A stretch of 33,807 nt of DNA from Acidimicrobiales bacterium (GTDB taxonomy: Bacteria > Actinomycetota > Acidimicrobiia > Acidimicrobiales > SZUA-35), in NCBI GenBank assembly GCA_020629155.1, contig JAHDDW010000019.1, positions 1 to 33,807 on the forward strand. Reading direction: 5' to 3'. This document shows, piece after piece, positions 16,646 through 23,809 of this stretch. The translations under genes were made by a program, and so were the position numbers. The notes under the pieces were generated by a model, which worked only from the letters and a program-made list of their open reading frames with translations, did not search any database and was not told the DNA's origin. The first letter of the stretch is position 1. Every line of letters begins with the position of its first letter.

Positions 16646-17947
16646 GAGCGCCTTCTGCAACACGATCTGGTCACATGGAAAAATAAGTCAACTCGCAAGC
16701 CGATTCTTCTTGACGGGGCTCGTCAAGTTGGAAAATCGTATTTATTACGGCATAAATTCGGTGCAGAGCACTTTAAAGAAGTGCACGTTTTTGACTTTCT
16801 CAAATCGCCAGACATTTGCCAACTATTTACAAATGGTCTTGATCCAAGAAATATTTTAAATAAGCTAAGCTTGTTTAAAGAGAAATCTATAGATCCAACG
16901 CAAGATCTTATTATCTTTGATGAAATTGGTGAATGTCCAAAGGCGTTGCAGTCATTGAAGTTTATTGCTGAAGACGAGCCGACATGGTTTGTTTGTGCGA
17001 GCGGTTCAAATGTTGGTCTGTTGAATAGTTTTCCTGTTGGTAAAGTACAGACGCTAACACTGCGGCCAATGAACTTTGAAGAGTTCTTGCTAGCCCACAA
17101 AAATGAGTTGCTTTATGAAGCGTTTAAAAATCGGGATCGAAGCCTTGTCGTGTTTAATAAACTTTGGTCTCTGCTGGTGAATTTTATTTTTGTTGGTGGC
17201 ATGCCTGAGGCAGTGGCAAGCTGGGTAGCCAGCCAAGAGAGCTTAGACCTTGAACGAAGGCGAGACGTTCGAGCTATACAGTCTGAGATCCTTTCTAACT
17301 ACAAGCAAGATTTTGGAAAGTATGCAGGCGCTGCAAACGCATTACATTTAGAAATGGTCTTTTCTAATGTCGCAAATCAGTTGCAAAAAGAAATCCGTGG
17401 ATCTGTGAAAAGGTATAGATTTAAAGATGTTATACACAAAAAGGCAGGGTATAGAGACTTTAAGTCTCTTATTGCGTGGCTTGAGAAAACACATCTTGTT
17501 TCAAAATCGTTTATTGTTGACACGCCTAAAGTTCCTCTCAGTGCGTATGCATCCGATAGCTTTTTTAAGTTGTTTCATCTAGATGTTGGTTTGTTATGTC
17601 GTGAGCTTGGCATCTCGTCCTCGGTTCTAGAGTTGGCTGATGTGACGTATAAAGGGCCGATCATCGAAAATTTTCTACAAAATGAGTTGCTATCATACGG
17701 TGCGTCGCACACCTATGGGTGGTCTGCGAATACATCACGAGTTGAGTTTTTGTTGCAAGTTGGTGATGAAACTTTCCCTGTTGAAGTGAAAGCAGGTGTG
17801 AATACTAAAGCTAAAAGTCTGCGGACGTTTCAGAAAAAATATGCACCATCAAAAACATTTAAATTCATCGGATCTGCTGGAGGAACAGACACAAAGGATC
17901 AAGTGTGGCCACTATTCTATGCAGATATTTTGCGAGAGTATCTATAG
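16643..17947 (+). CDS. AAA-family ATPase with C-terminal DUF4143-type domain
   Basis: 434 residues from ATG at 16643. The N-terminal AAA_14 domain has Walker A GARQVGKS (25-32) and Walker B LIIFDEIG (about 89-96). A sensor-like ASGSNVG is followed by LRPMNFEEFL and VGGMPEAV. The C-terminal DUF4143 domain ends with GDETFPVEVKAG, a stretch resembling a PD-(D/E)XK nuclease core. Members of this family are common in bacteria and archaea, often in several copies, and have no established function. The gene appears inserted at the 3' end of the kinase gene, flanked by a diverged duplicate of that end. It is AT-richer than the neighbouring kinase, consistent with transfer. Confidence 0.88.
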   Translation: MERLLQHDLVTWKNKSTRKPILLDGARQVGKSYLLRHKFGAEHFKEVHVFDFLKSPDICQLFTNGLDPRNILNKLSLFKEKSIDPTQDLIIFDEIGECPKALQSLKFIAEDEPTWFVCASGSNVGLLNSFPVGKVQTLTLRPMNFEEFLLAHKNELLYEAFKNRDRSLVVFNKLWSLLVNFIFVGGMPEAVASWVASQESLDLERRRDVRAIQSEILSNYKQDFGKYAGAANALHLEMVFSNVANQLQKEIRGSVKRYRFKDVIHKKAGYRDFKSLIAWLEKTHLVSKSFIVDTPKVPLSAYASDSFFKLFHLDVGLLCRELGISSSVLELADVTYKGPIIENFLQNELLSYGASHTYGWSANTSRVEFLLQVGDETFPVEVKAGVNTKAKSLRTFQKKYAPSKTFKFIGSAGGTDTKDQVWPLFYADILREYL

Positions 17948-17990
17948 TTCGTTTCACCGTGAGGCTCCATGCTAAATACGACAGAAGGTT

Positions 17991-18168
17991 CTGCAGTGGG
18001 TTTGGGTTGTTGATGTCACTGGTGCAGGCGATCAATATGCTGCTGGCGTTTTCTATGGTCTAAATCAAGGTGTGTCACCTGTCGAGTCGGCCCGGCGCAA
18101 TGGCTGCTAGTGAAGTTGTGTCGCATCAAGGTGCACGCCCAGAAATCAAGCTGAGTACGCTGCTGTAA
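17991..18168 (+). pseudogene. Displaced 3' end of the PfkB kinase gene
   Basis: From 18009 the frame reads VDVTGAGDQYAAGVFYGLNQ, matching VDTTGAGDQYAAGVLYGLNQ of the intact kinase; weaker similarity starts near 17991. A 5-bp deletion near 18090 shifts the frame, after which GAMAASEVVSHQGARPEIKL and a TAA at the matching place follow. In the first 27 codons I count 22 differences in 81 bases, 16 of them at third positions. The two copies therefore diverged as functional genes before one was displaced. There is no start or promoter. Confidence 0.88.
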
Positions 18169-18177
18169 AGGCTGATG

Positions 18178-18198
18178 TAGGTTTGGGGATCAAACCTA
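18178..18198 (-). terminator. Hairpin at the end of the broken ATPase gene
   Basis: TAGGTTTG (18178-18185) pairs perfectly with CAAACCTA (18191-18198) around a 5-nt loop and includes the stop codon of the minus-strand ATPase. There is no clear T-run, so termination is only possible. Confidence 0.4.
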
Positions 18199-19445
18199 TG
18201 GGCCAAGTGTCGATATCGAGACAACATGCACGCCATCATCTCGTCGATACGACATTCCGTGGCCAGTAATAATTGCAAGCGTTGCAGGTTCGTCAATACT
18301 TTTTGTGTCGATTTTGTTTTTGAAGCTAAGAAGATTAGCAGCTGCCTTGTCAAGAATCTTAGGAGATGAGCCGAGTTTAACTTCAAACGCACCCCATCTG
18401 CCGTCACCAGCAGTGACCACAGCATCAACCTCAAGACCATTTTTATCCCGATAATGCTCGACACTTCCGTCGAGTGGTTGGCTGTATATACGGAGATCTC
18501 TAATGACTAGTGATTCAAAGATACACCCAAATGTGTTGAGATCTTTCAGTAGTTTCGGGGCCGACGCATCGAGCGCAGCAGCTGCTAGTGATGGGCAGGT
18601 CAGATGGCGGCGTGGTCGCTGGACTGCTTGAACGTTCGAGCGGAGGTGGCTTCCCCAGCCAGGCTGTTCTTCCAATATTCATATACGCTGAAGAGCTTCA
18701 AGCCAGATAGTAACTGTCTTGGCATGTACCGAAGAGTCAGAACCTCCAATTTCTTGTCCAAGTTTTGCAACGGATCGGTCTGTCGTTATATTTCGAGCGA
18801 TTGCTCTGATTAATTGAGTTAACTTTCTAGGATTGCGAACTTCAGTTGCGGCGTTGATATCTGCCTCGACAGTCTGTCTGAGGTAATCTTTTGCTGCTTT
18901 GTGTGCATCTTCAACTGATCGTTTTTGTTGAAGAGGCCAACCTCCCTTAACTGCAATTTCGGCAAGATTTGGAATTGTGATGTTGTTGTCTGCAGCTGTT
19001 GCAGTTTGTCCGTCAAGAAGATTGCGAAGAGATACTTTCCCCGTAGAAGATTGCGATTCATACATCGACATTGGTCGCATTTGAACAAAACTGAACCGGC
19101 CAGCTCCAATGTGGCGATTCACTTCATTAGGGGGAGAGGCCGAACCTGTTAGGATGAACTGGCCGTCGTTGCCTCGGTTGTCAATTTCGCGTCGAACTTC
19201 CATAAACTGGGGGCAACCTGATATTCATCCAAAAGGCGAGGAGTTGCCCCTTCAAGAGCAATATTTGGAGCAAGTCTGGCTAGCTCAGCATTGTTGTTGA
19301 TGTCAAGAAGAAACTCACTCTTAGCTAGTTGGCGAGCTGTTTCTGTCTTGCCGCAGGCCTTCGGGCCTTCGATTACAACTGCGCCAGTTCTGCTAAGGCG
19401 TTTGTTCAGCTCTTGATCGGCAATTCTTGGCATATAGTCGGCCAT
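18196..19445 (-). pseudogene. Broken AAA/DUF4143 ATPase, frameshift plus in-frame stop
   Basis: The N-terminus MADYMPRIADQEL...GAVVIEGPKACGKTETA contains an intact Walker A (GPKACGKT). At about 19200 a one-base loss after LLDEYQVAPSLW shifts the frame; the sequence resumes as EVRREIDNRGNDGQFILTGS. An in-frame TGA at 18681-18679 interrupts ALQRI-*-ILEEQPGW, after which the C-terminal domain (HYRDKNGLEVDAVVTAGDG, WGAFEVKLG) continues in the same frame to 18196. The whole would be about 415 residues, a different subfamily from the intact ATPase at 16643. Two independent lesions argue against a single sequencing error. Confidence 0.88.
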
Positions 19446-19453
19446 GACCATCC

Positions 19454-19502
19454 CTACTAGCTCGTTTATCTGAATGCTACTAGCTCATTTATCTAGATAA
19501 AT
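19454..19502. promoter_or_regulatory. Direct repeats and 16-bp palindrome upstream of the broken ATPase
   Basis: CTACTAGCTCGTTTATCT (19454-19471) recurs with one mismatch at 19477-19494. The second copy runs into ATTTATCTAGATAAAT (19487-19502), a perfect 16-bp palindrome. It lies just upstream of the ATG at 19445 on the minus strand, so it is a probable operator of that gene. Confidence 0.6.
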
Positions 19503-19533
19503 CTCTGTGTAATCTTGTGAAGCTCTTGGATGA

Positions 19534-20340
19534 CTACTGTTTGGGTTTATAGTACTTGTCACGTGCAACGGTGGGCAGTCGATCCCAATAAGAATAGAAG
19601 ATGTCGCGCATCATTTGTGCGTAGTGTTGATTGACAATTTCAACGCCAATTTTCTGTCCATCACGCCAGCAATATGTTGCGACACAGTTGTTGTAGATCG
19701 TCATATGGTGTGTTAGGTCAAGTTCTGACGGCGAAACATATTTTTGTTGATGAAAAGACTGTAAGTACTGTTGGTTTTGTGTGAAATACGGATTGTACTT
19801 TGTATCTATGGGCTGTATTGATTTCGCTATAATACCTGTCCTTACATACTGTGCGCGAAATCGTTCTAGCCACTCTTCATCTGGGATTAGCTCGTCAAGG
19901 TTTCCTTTTTCAAAACAAAGCAGATCGTTTTCTGCAGAGAGCTCATTCCAAAGCATTTGCTTGAAACCTGCAATGCCTTGATAGGTCTTGACCTGAAAGT
20001 TAAGAGGATTTGCATCGCTCGCTAATTCTTCAAGTGCAGGCATAACCTTCATAGCATTGTCAAGTTGAGCCTGAATTTTTGCCTGTTCTTCATTAAGGCG
20101 CAAGAGAATATTAGTAGGATCTGCTGGAATAATACGTTTTCCAGAAGAGTCAATTTTGATGGTGACAAGCTGGCGGTCGTGCAAACTCTCTATTAGGCGA
20201 TATACCTTTGTTCTATTGATTTCGGTAGCCCGTGATAGCTGAAGATGAGTTGATGGGCCAAGGCGTAGAAGTTCATAATACAATTTTGCCTCACGGGGCT
20301 TAAGCCCAGCCTGCTCTAACGTTTTTATAATGTTGTCCAT
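19534..20340 (-). CDS. TrmB-family transcriptional regulator
   Basis: 268 residues from ATG at 20340 (MDNIIKTLEQAGLKPREAKLYYELLRLG). The N-terminal winged helix has the TrmB pattern with recognition helix region INRTKVYRLIESL. A coiled segment, LLRLNEEQAKIQAQLDN, follows, then a C-terminal effector-like domain rich in aromatic residues. TrmB proteins are best known as sugar-responsive regulators in archaea; the ligand here is not evident. An upstream ATG/TTG extension to 20382 is less likely. It is divergent from the dehydrogenase-like gene, with an inverted repeat between them. Confidence 0.82.
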   Translation of the reverse strand: MDNIIKTLEQAGLKPREAKLYYELLRLGPSTHLQLSRATEINRTKVYRLIESLHDRQLVTIKIDSSGKRIIPADPTNILLRLNEEQAKIQAQLDNAMKVMPALEELASDANPLNFQVKTYQGIAGFKQMLWNELSAENDLLCFEKGNLDELIPDEEWLERFRAQYVRTGIIAKSIQPIDTKYNPYFTQNQQYLQSFHQQKYVSPSELDLTHHMTIYNNCVATYCWRDGQKIGVEIVNQHYAQMMRDIFYSYWDRLPTVARDKYYKPKQ

Positions 20341-20352
20341 TCTGGTGAACAA

Positions 20353-20371
20353 CGCTAACAGGTGTTTAGCG
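20353..20371. promoter_or_regulatory. Inverted repeat between the TrmB-like and dehydrogenase-like genes
   Basis: CGCTAA (20353-20358) and TTAGCG (20366-20371) flank a 7-bp spacer, 13 bp upstream of the regulator start and about 50 bp upstream of the dehydrogenase start. It is a candidate TrmB operator for both genes. Confidence 0.5.
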
Positions 20372-20423
20372 AGTTGCCACACTTATTCAAACAACGGAAA
20401 ATCTGATTCGGAAGTAGGTAGCC

Positions 20424-21407
20424 ATGGATAAAGTGCTTGTGACGGGTGATGTTTTTATAAATAGCGACAATATCACTCAGCTTGAGCAAGCTGGGTGCAG
20501 TGTTACTCGCAGTAGCAATAGCGATATGACTGAAAAAGAGCTATGTGAAGCTTTGCAAGGGTTCGACGGATACATACTTGGTGGTAATGAGAAAGTAACC
20601 AAAAAAGTTATAGATTCAGCGAAAAATCTACGTGCTATTGCATGCACTGGAATAGGTTTTGAGTCGTTTGTCCCAGCATGGGAGCACGCGTTATCTAAAA
20701 ATATTCTTGTCACAAACACGCCAGAGGGACCCACAAATGGGTGCGCCGAATTTTTGGTGTCAGCAGCGCTTGCTATGAATCGTAACTTGTTCACCTTTGG
20801 GCGTGTAGGCGAGCGAAATTCATTCGCTGAATCTATAGGTCTTGAAAACCAAAAGATCGGCATTATCGGTTTAGGGCACATAGGGCAGCGTGTTGCAAAA
20901 TTGGTCAAAAATTTTAATCCATCCACAATTAGCTATTATTCACGTCGACGTTCAGCTTCGGTAGAAGCAGAGCTAGGAATCAACTATCAGCATGGATCTA
21001 CATTATTGCATGAATCGGATGTTGTATTTCTCACAGTAAGAAATACAGCGAAGAACTTTATGGACAAGGTGCGGTTTAACCAAATGAAATCAAATGCGTT
21101 ACTTGTCAGTGTCATGCACCCTGGTGTTATTGTCGAAGCAGATTTACTTGACGCACTTCAGTCCAAAAAAATTCGTGCGATCTCTGACTATCCGATGCAA
21201 GACGGTGCCTTTGATGATTTGCCCTTGGATAGTTGGTACTGTATGAATCAGTCACACACGTTGACAAGTTCATCTAAGACGCTAATGGGTGATATGGCAA
21301 CAGACTCGATGTTAGAAGCATTAGCGACAGGCGCTGATCTCTATGACATCAGAAATATGCCGCATGTCAAAGCGTCAGCGTTTCCTGCGGCTGCATACAT
21401 TAGCTGA
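20424..21407 (+). CDS. D-2-hydroxyacid dehydrogenase-like protein with altered catalytic residues
   Basis: 327 residues. The NAD-binding Rossmann motif GLGHIG (149-154) is intact in IGIIGLGHIGQRVAKL, and the overall fold matches the phosphoglycerate/2-hydroxyacid dehydrogenase family. The family's catalytic Arg (in the NTARG segment) aligns with Pro233 in VMHPGVIVEADLL. The catalytic His of the usual TPH(I/V)AG aligns within TSSSKT (281-286), so it is Ser. Both key residues appear lost, while cofactor binding looks preserved. It may bind NAD without classic dehydrogenase chemistry, or act on another substrate. The gene overlaps the convergent EAL gene by 8 bp and is probably controlled by the divergent TrmB-like regulator. 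Confidence 0.8.
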   Translation: MDKVLVTGDVFINSDNITQLEQAGCSVTRSSNSDMTEKELCEALQGFDGYILGGNEKVTKKVIDSAKNLRAIACTGIGFESFVPAWEHALSKNILVTNTPEGPTNGCAEFLVSAALAMNRNLFTFGRVGERNSFAESIGLENQKIGIIGLGHIGQRVAKLVKNFNPSTISYYSRRRSASVEAELGINYQHGSTLLHESDVVFLTVRNTAKNFMDKVRFNQMKSNALLVSVMHPGVIVEADLLDALQSKKIRAISDYPMQDGAFDDLPLDSWYCMNQSHTLTSSSKTLMGDMATDSMLEALATGADLYDIRNMPHVKASAFPAAAYIS

Positions 21408-22428
21408 CAGCTTTTACTTCGGGGGCGCCGAAAAGGTTGCCTTGCGCCCAGTCGACATCTAACGAGCGGAGCATGTCTGCCTGGGCTTCTGTCTCAACAT
21501 TTTCGGCGACAACCCAGGCGTCGCTGCTGTGGGCTAAGTCAACAACAGCTTTAATCGTAGCAACCGATTCTTTGCTAGGAAGCGACGCGATAAGATCGCC
21601 AGCCAGTTTGAGAACATCAGGTTTGAAGCTTGTGGCAACAACAAGTGTGGAATAGCCATCACCCATATCGTCAATTGCGAGGCGCACGCCAGAGTTGCGT
21701 AACTTGTTGAGTTGCGCCGCCGCTAAATCAACGTTGGTATAGCGATTGCGTTCGGCTGTTTCAAGCACGAGCTGGTCAGGTTCTAACCCGACATCTTCGG
21801 CATGGCGTAACGTCTGCCTAGCCGCCGTTAAATCAAATGTGCCATCAGGAGCCATGATGTTAAGGAAAAGTAAGCCTTCGCCAAGCCAAGGACCGATGCC
21901 AGAAATAGCAAGCCTGCGACCCAACTGGTCAAGCTCGGCTAGCCAGCCGCCATTAGTCGCACGTTCAATAAGCGTGTTGGCTGAAATAATTGCGTTATCG
22001 CCATCATGCGCTCGCAACAACGCTTCAAAACCGACAATAGCTCGATCAGCTAAGGTGACAATCGGTTGATAACGAATCTGATAGTTGAGCTGCTCGCGAT
22101 CAAGGTCTTCTTGCTGCAACATTTCGGAAATTTCAACCAAATCGAGGCTGCCAAGACAATCACGAATCATCTCTTGCGGCGAAGCGTCAGCGTTAGAGAT
22201 GCCGACCTTTACCCGATCAGTCGGTGGAATCAATTCGACAAGCGCACGTAGATACTCACGGCAATTATCAACCTCTATCCACACGACATCAGAACGGATG
22301 TCTATCGAATCGGCAAGTTGAATCAGCTTTTCGTCTAAATGCTTTAAGACGGTTGTGTCAGCGGCACCGAGAAGAATCATTTTAGGCTCAGCGCCAGGGA
22401 GCGTAATATTAGGATCGGTTATCTGCAC
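21400..22428 (-). CDS. EAL-domain cyclic-di-GMP phosphodiesterase
   Basis: 342 residues. An N-terminal domain of about 110 residues (MILLGAADTTVLKHLDEKL) may be sensory. The EAL domain follows with the catalytic set intact: E135-A-L, Asn190, Glu223 in ETAE, Asp253-Asp254 in AIDDMGDG, Lys274, Glu309 in AENVET and Gln329 in AQGNLFG. It should hydrolyse c-di-GMP to pGpG. No GGDEF domain is present. The GTG start is fixed by TACGAT exactly 6 nt upstream. Confidence 0.92.
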   Translation of the reverse strand: MQITDPNITLPGAEPKMILLGAADTTVLKHLDEKLIQLADSIDIRSDVVWIEVDNCREYLRALVELIPPTDRVKVGISNADASPQEMIRDCLGSLDLVEISEMLQQEDLDREQLNYQIRYQPIVTLADRAIVGFEALLRAHDGDNAIISANTLIERATNGGWLAELDQLGRRLAISGIGPWLGEGLLFLNIMAPDGTFDLTAARQTLRHAEDVGLEPDQLVLETAERNRYTNVDLAAAQLNKLRNSGVRLAIDDMGDGYSTLVVATSFKPDVLKLAGDLIASLPSKESVATIKAVVDLAHSSDAWVVAENVETEAQADMLRSLDVDWAQGNLFGAPEVKAVS

Positions 22429-22536
22429 ACCTCTATCGTAGCGCTAATCACTTGTTGTGCCAGTGGCTAGTTGCTGGTCTGTCATATAGTTAGGTATGTT
22501 CTGTGGAATAACGCAACGAGATGTAGATCGCAATGG

Positions 22537-23126
22537 TTAGCTATTGCTTTCAGCTGCGGTGACAATCTGATCGAGTTGGCTTGCCGCTAACTCTTCATTC
22601 CAGCTAGAGGATGTGAAAATAGCGACCTTATTGTCATTTACTTTGACAAGTAACGTGTGTACAGTGCTTAGGCCGCCTCTATCTCGACGATATGTACTAT
22701 ATTTGTAGCCTGGGCCTAACGATCCAGCATACCGCTCTTTGTCGAAGGCGTAAATGTCATTGAGTTTGAGAGTGTGCATGAAAGTAGCCGCTACTTCTTC
22801 GACAGGCTCTTCAGTCAAGGATGATTCCAGAAAACTGATTCCGACTGAACCAGCCTCAGGAGAAACACCAAACCACTCTGCGTTTTCACTATTTTCCTGT
22901 AGCTGTTCAATAGTCTTGTTCGCCTCAGCAGCTGCCGAAGCTTCTGGGTTGGTTGTCGCTAAAACATTCTCTACGTCTTCGCCTTTGGGGATTGTCGTCC
23001 AACCCTCAGGGACAACAAATGTGATGCCTTGAACAGAAGCTTTTCCATCATCGTGCTAGATCCGCACGATGTGAGCAACAGTGCAGCCATAACGGCGCAG
23101 ACAAATAATTTTGCTACCGATTGCAT
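22537..23126 (-). pseudogene. Lipoprotein gene interrupted by a frameshift
   Basis: From ATG at 23126 the first frame gives MQSVAKLFVCAVMAALLL then TSCGSST, a lipoprotein signal with a clear lipobox. TAGTAT 6 nt before the ATG is a leaderless promoter. Within ACGATGATGG, near 23047-23055, a one-base shift is needed to enter the second frame, DDGKASVQGITFVVPEGWTTIPKGE, which stays open to 22537. Joined, the protein would be about 195 residues with an extracytoplasmic domain of unknown family. It is either a recent pseudogene or a single sequence error. Confidence 0.8.
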
Positions 23127-23176
23127 AGGGTGATACTACAGGCAATAGGAGCGCGAAGACAAGTGATAGACGTCTG

Positions 23177-23761
23177 TCAATCATTAAACGACAAATCGAT
23201 GTCGCCGAGGCGGACAAGAGCAGAGCTTGTCCAGCCACCTATTTCGGCGAAGTGAGTGTCAAGCGTTGATCCATCAACCATTGCCTCTTCATGAAGCTCA
23301 TAGATCCCTGTGTATGAAATCTCGACGGCATGTGAAAGCAACTCAAGGTTTTTGTTGTAAACCGTTTCATACGTTGTGGTTTCACTCGCTAGCGTTGTGC
23401 CTCCAATAGAAGGTGCTTTGCTTGGCAAACTTTTTTTGAGAACAGCAGGCTCTGGAGGCTGCGCAAGATTTTGGATACGGAACGTCGTTTCAATATTGAT
23501 TTGCGGTGCTTCAAAATGGGAAGAGTCTAAATACCACATGCGATACGACGTTTGTGACCATGTGGGCCATTCCAGCGTAATGTCGACTTGAATCCTCGGC
23601 GGGTCGCCCTCACCAGGCAAACCATAGCTTGTCTCCCAGGTCACATCGCCTAAAAGAACATCAGTTTGAAACCGCTCTTCTAATGCATGACGTTCTAAAA
23701 GAGCAGCTTCAAGCGCGTCTCGAAGCGCCCCTATGGCATCAGTAAAAACATGGTCTAGCAC
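23177..23761 (-). CDS. Hypothetical soluble protein
   Basis: 194 residues with no recognised family. A helical N-terminus (FTDAIGALRDALEAALLERHALEERF) is followed by Trp-rich strands (VTWETSYG, LEWPTWSQTSYRMWYLD) and a C-terminal half rich in Thr and Glu. There is no signal peptide or transmembrane segment. GTG at 23761 is supported by TAGACT exactly 6 nt upstream. It sits just downstream of the Ser/Thr kinase gene on the same strand, possibly as functional neighbours, although it has its own promoter. Confidence 0.75.
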   Translation of the reverse strand: MLDHVFTDAIGALRDALEAALLERHALEERFQTDVLLGDVTWETSYGLPGEGDPPRIQVDITLEWPTWSQTSYRMWYLDSSHFEAPQINIETTFRIQNLAQPPEPAVLKKSLPSKAPSIGGTTLASETTTYETVYNKNLELLSHAVEISYTGIYELHEEAMVDGSTLDTHFAEIGGWTSSALVRLGDIDLSFND

Positions 23762-23809
23762 AGCGTTAGTCTAGTGGACAATTGCCACCGCCTGCACGTA
23801 GACCTTTGT

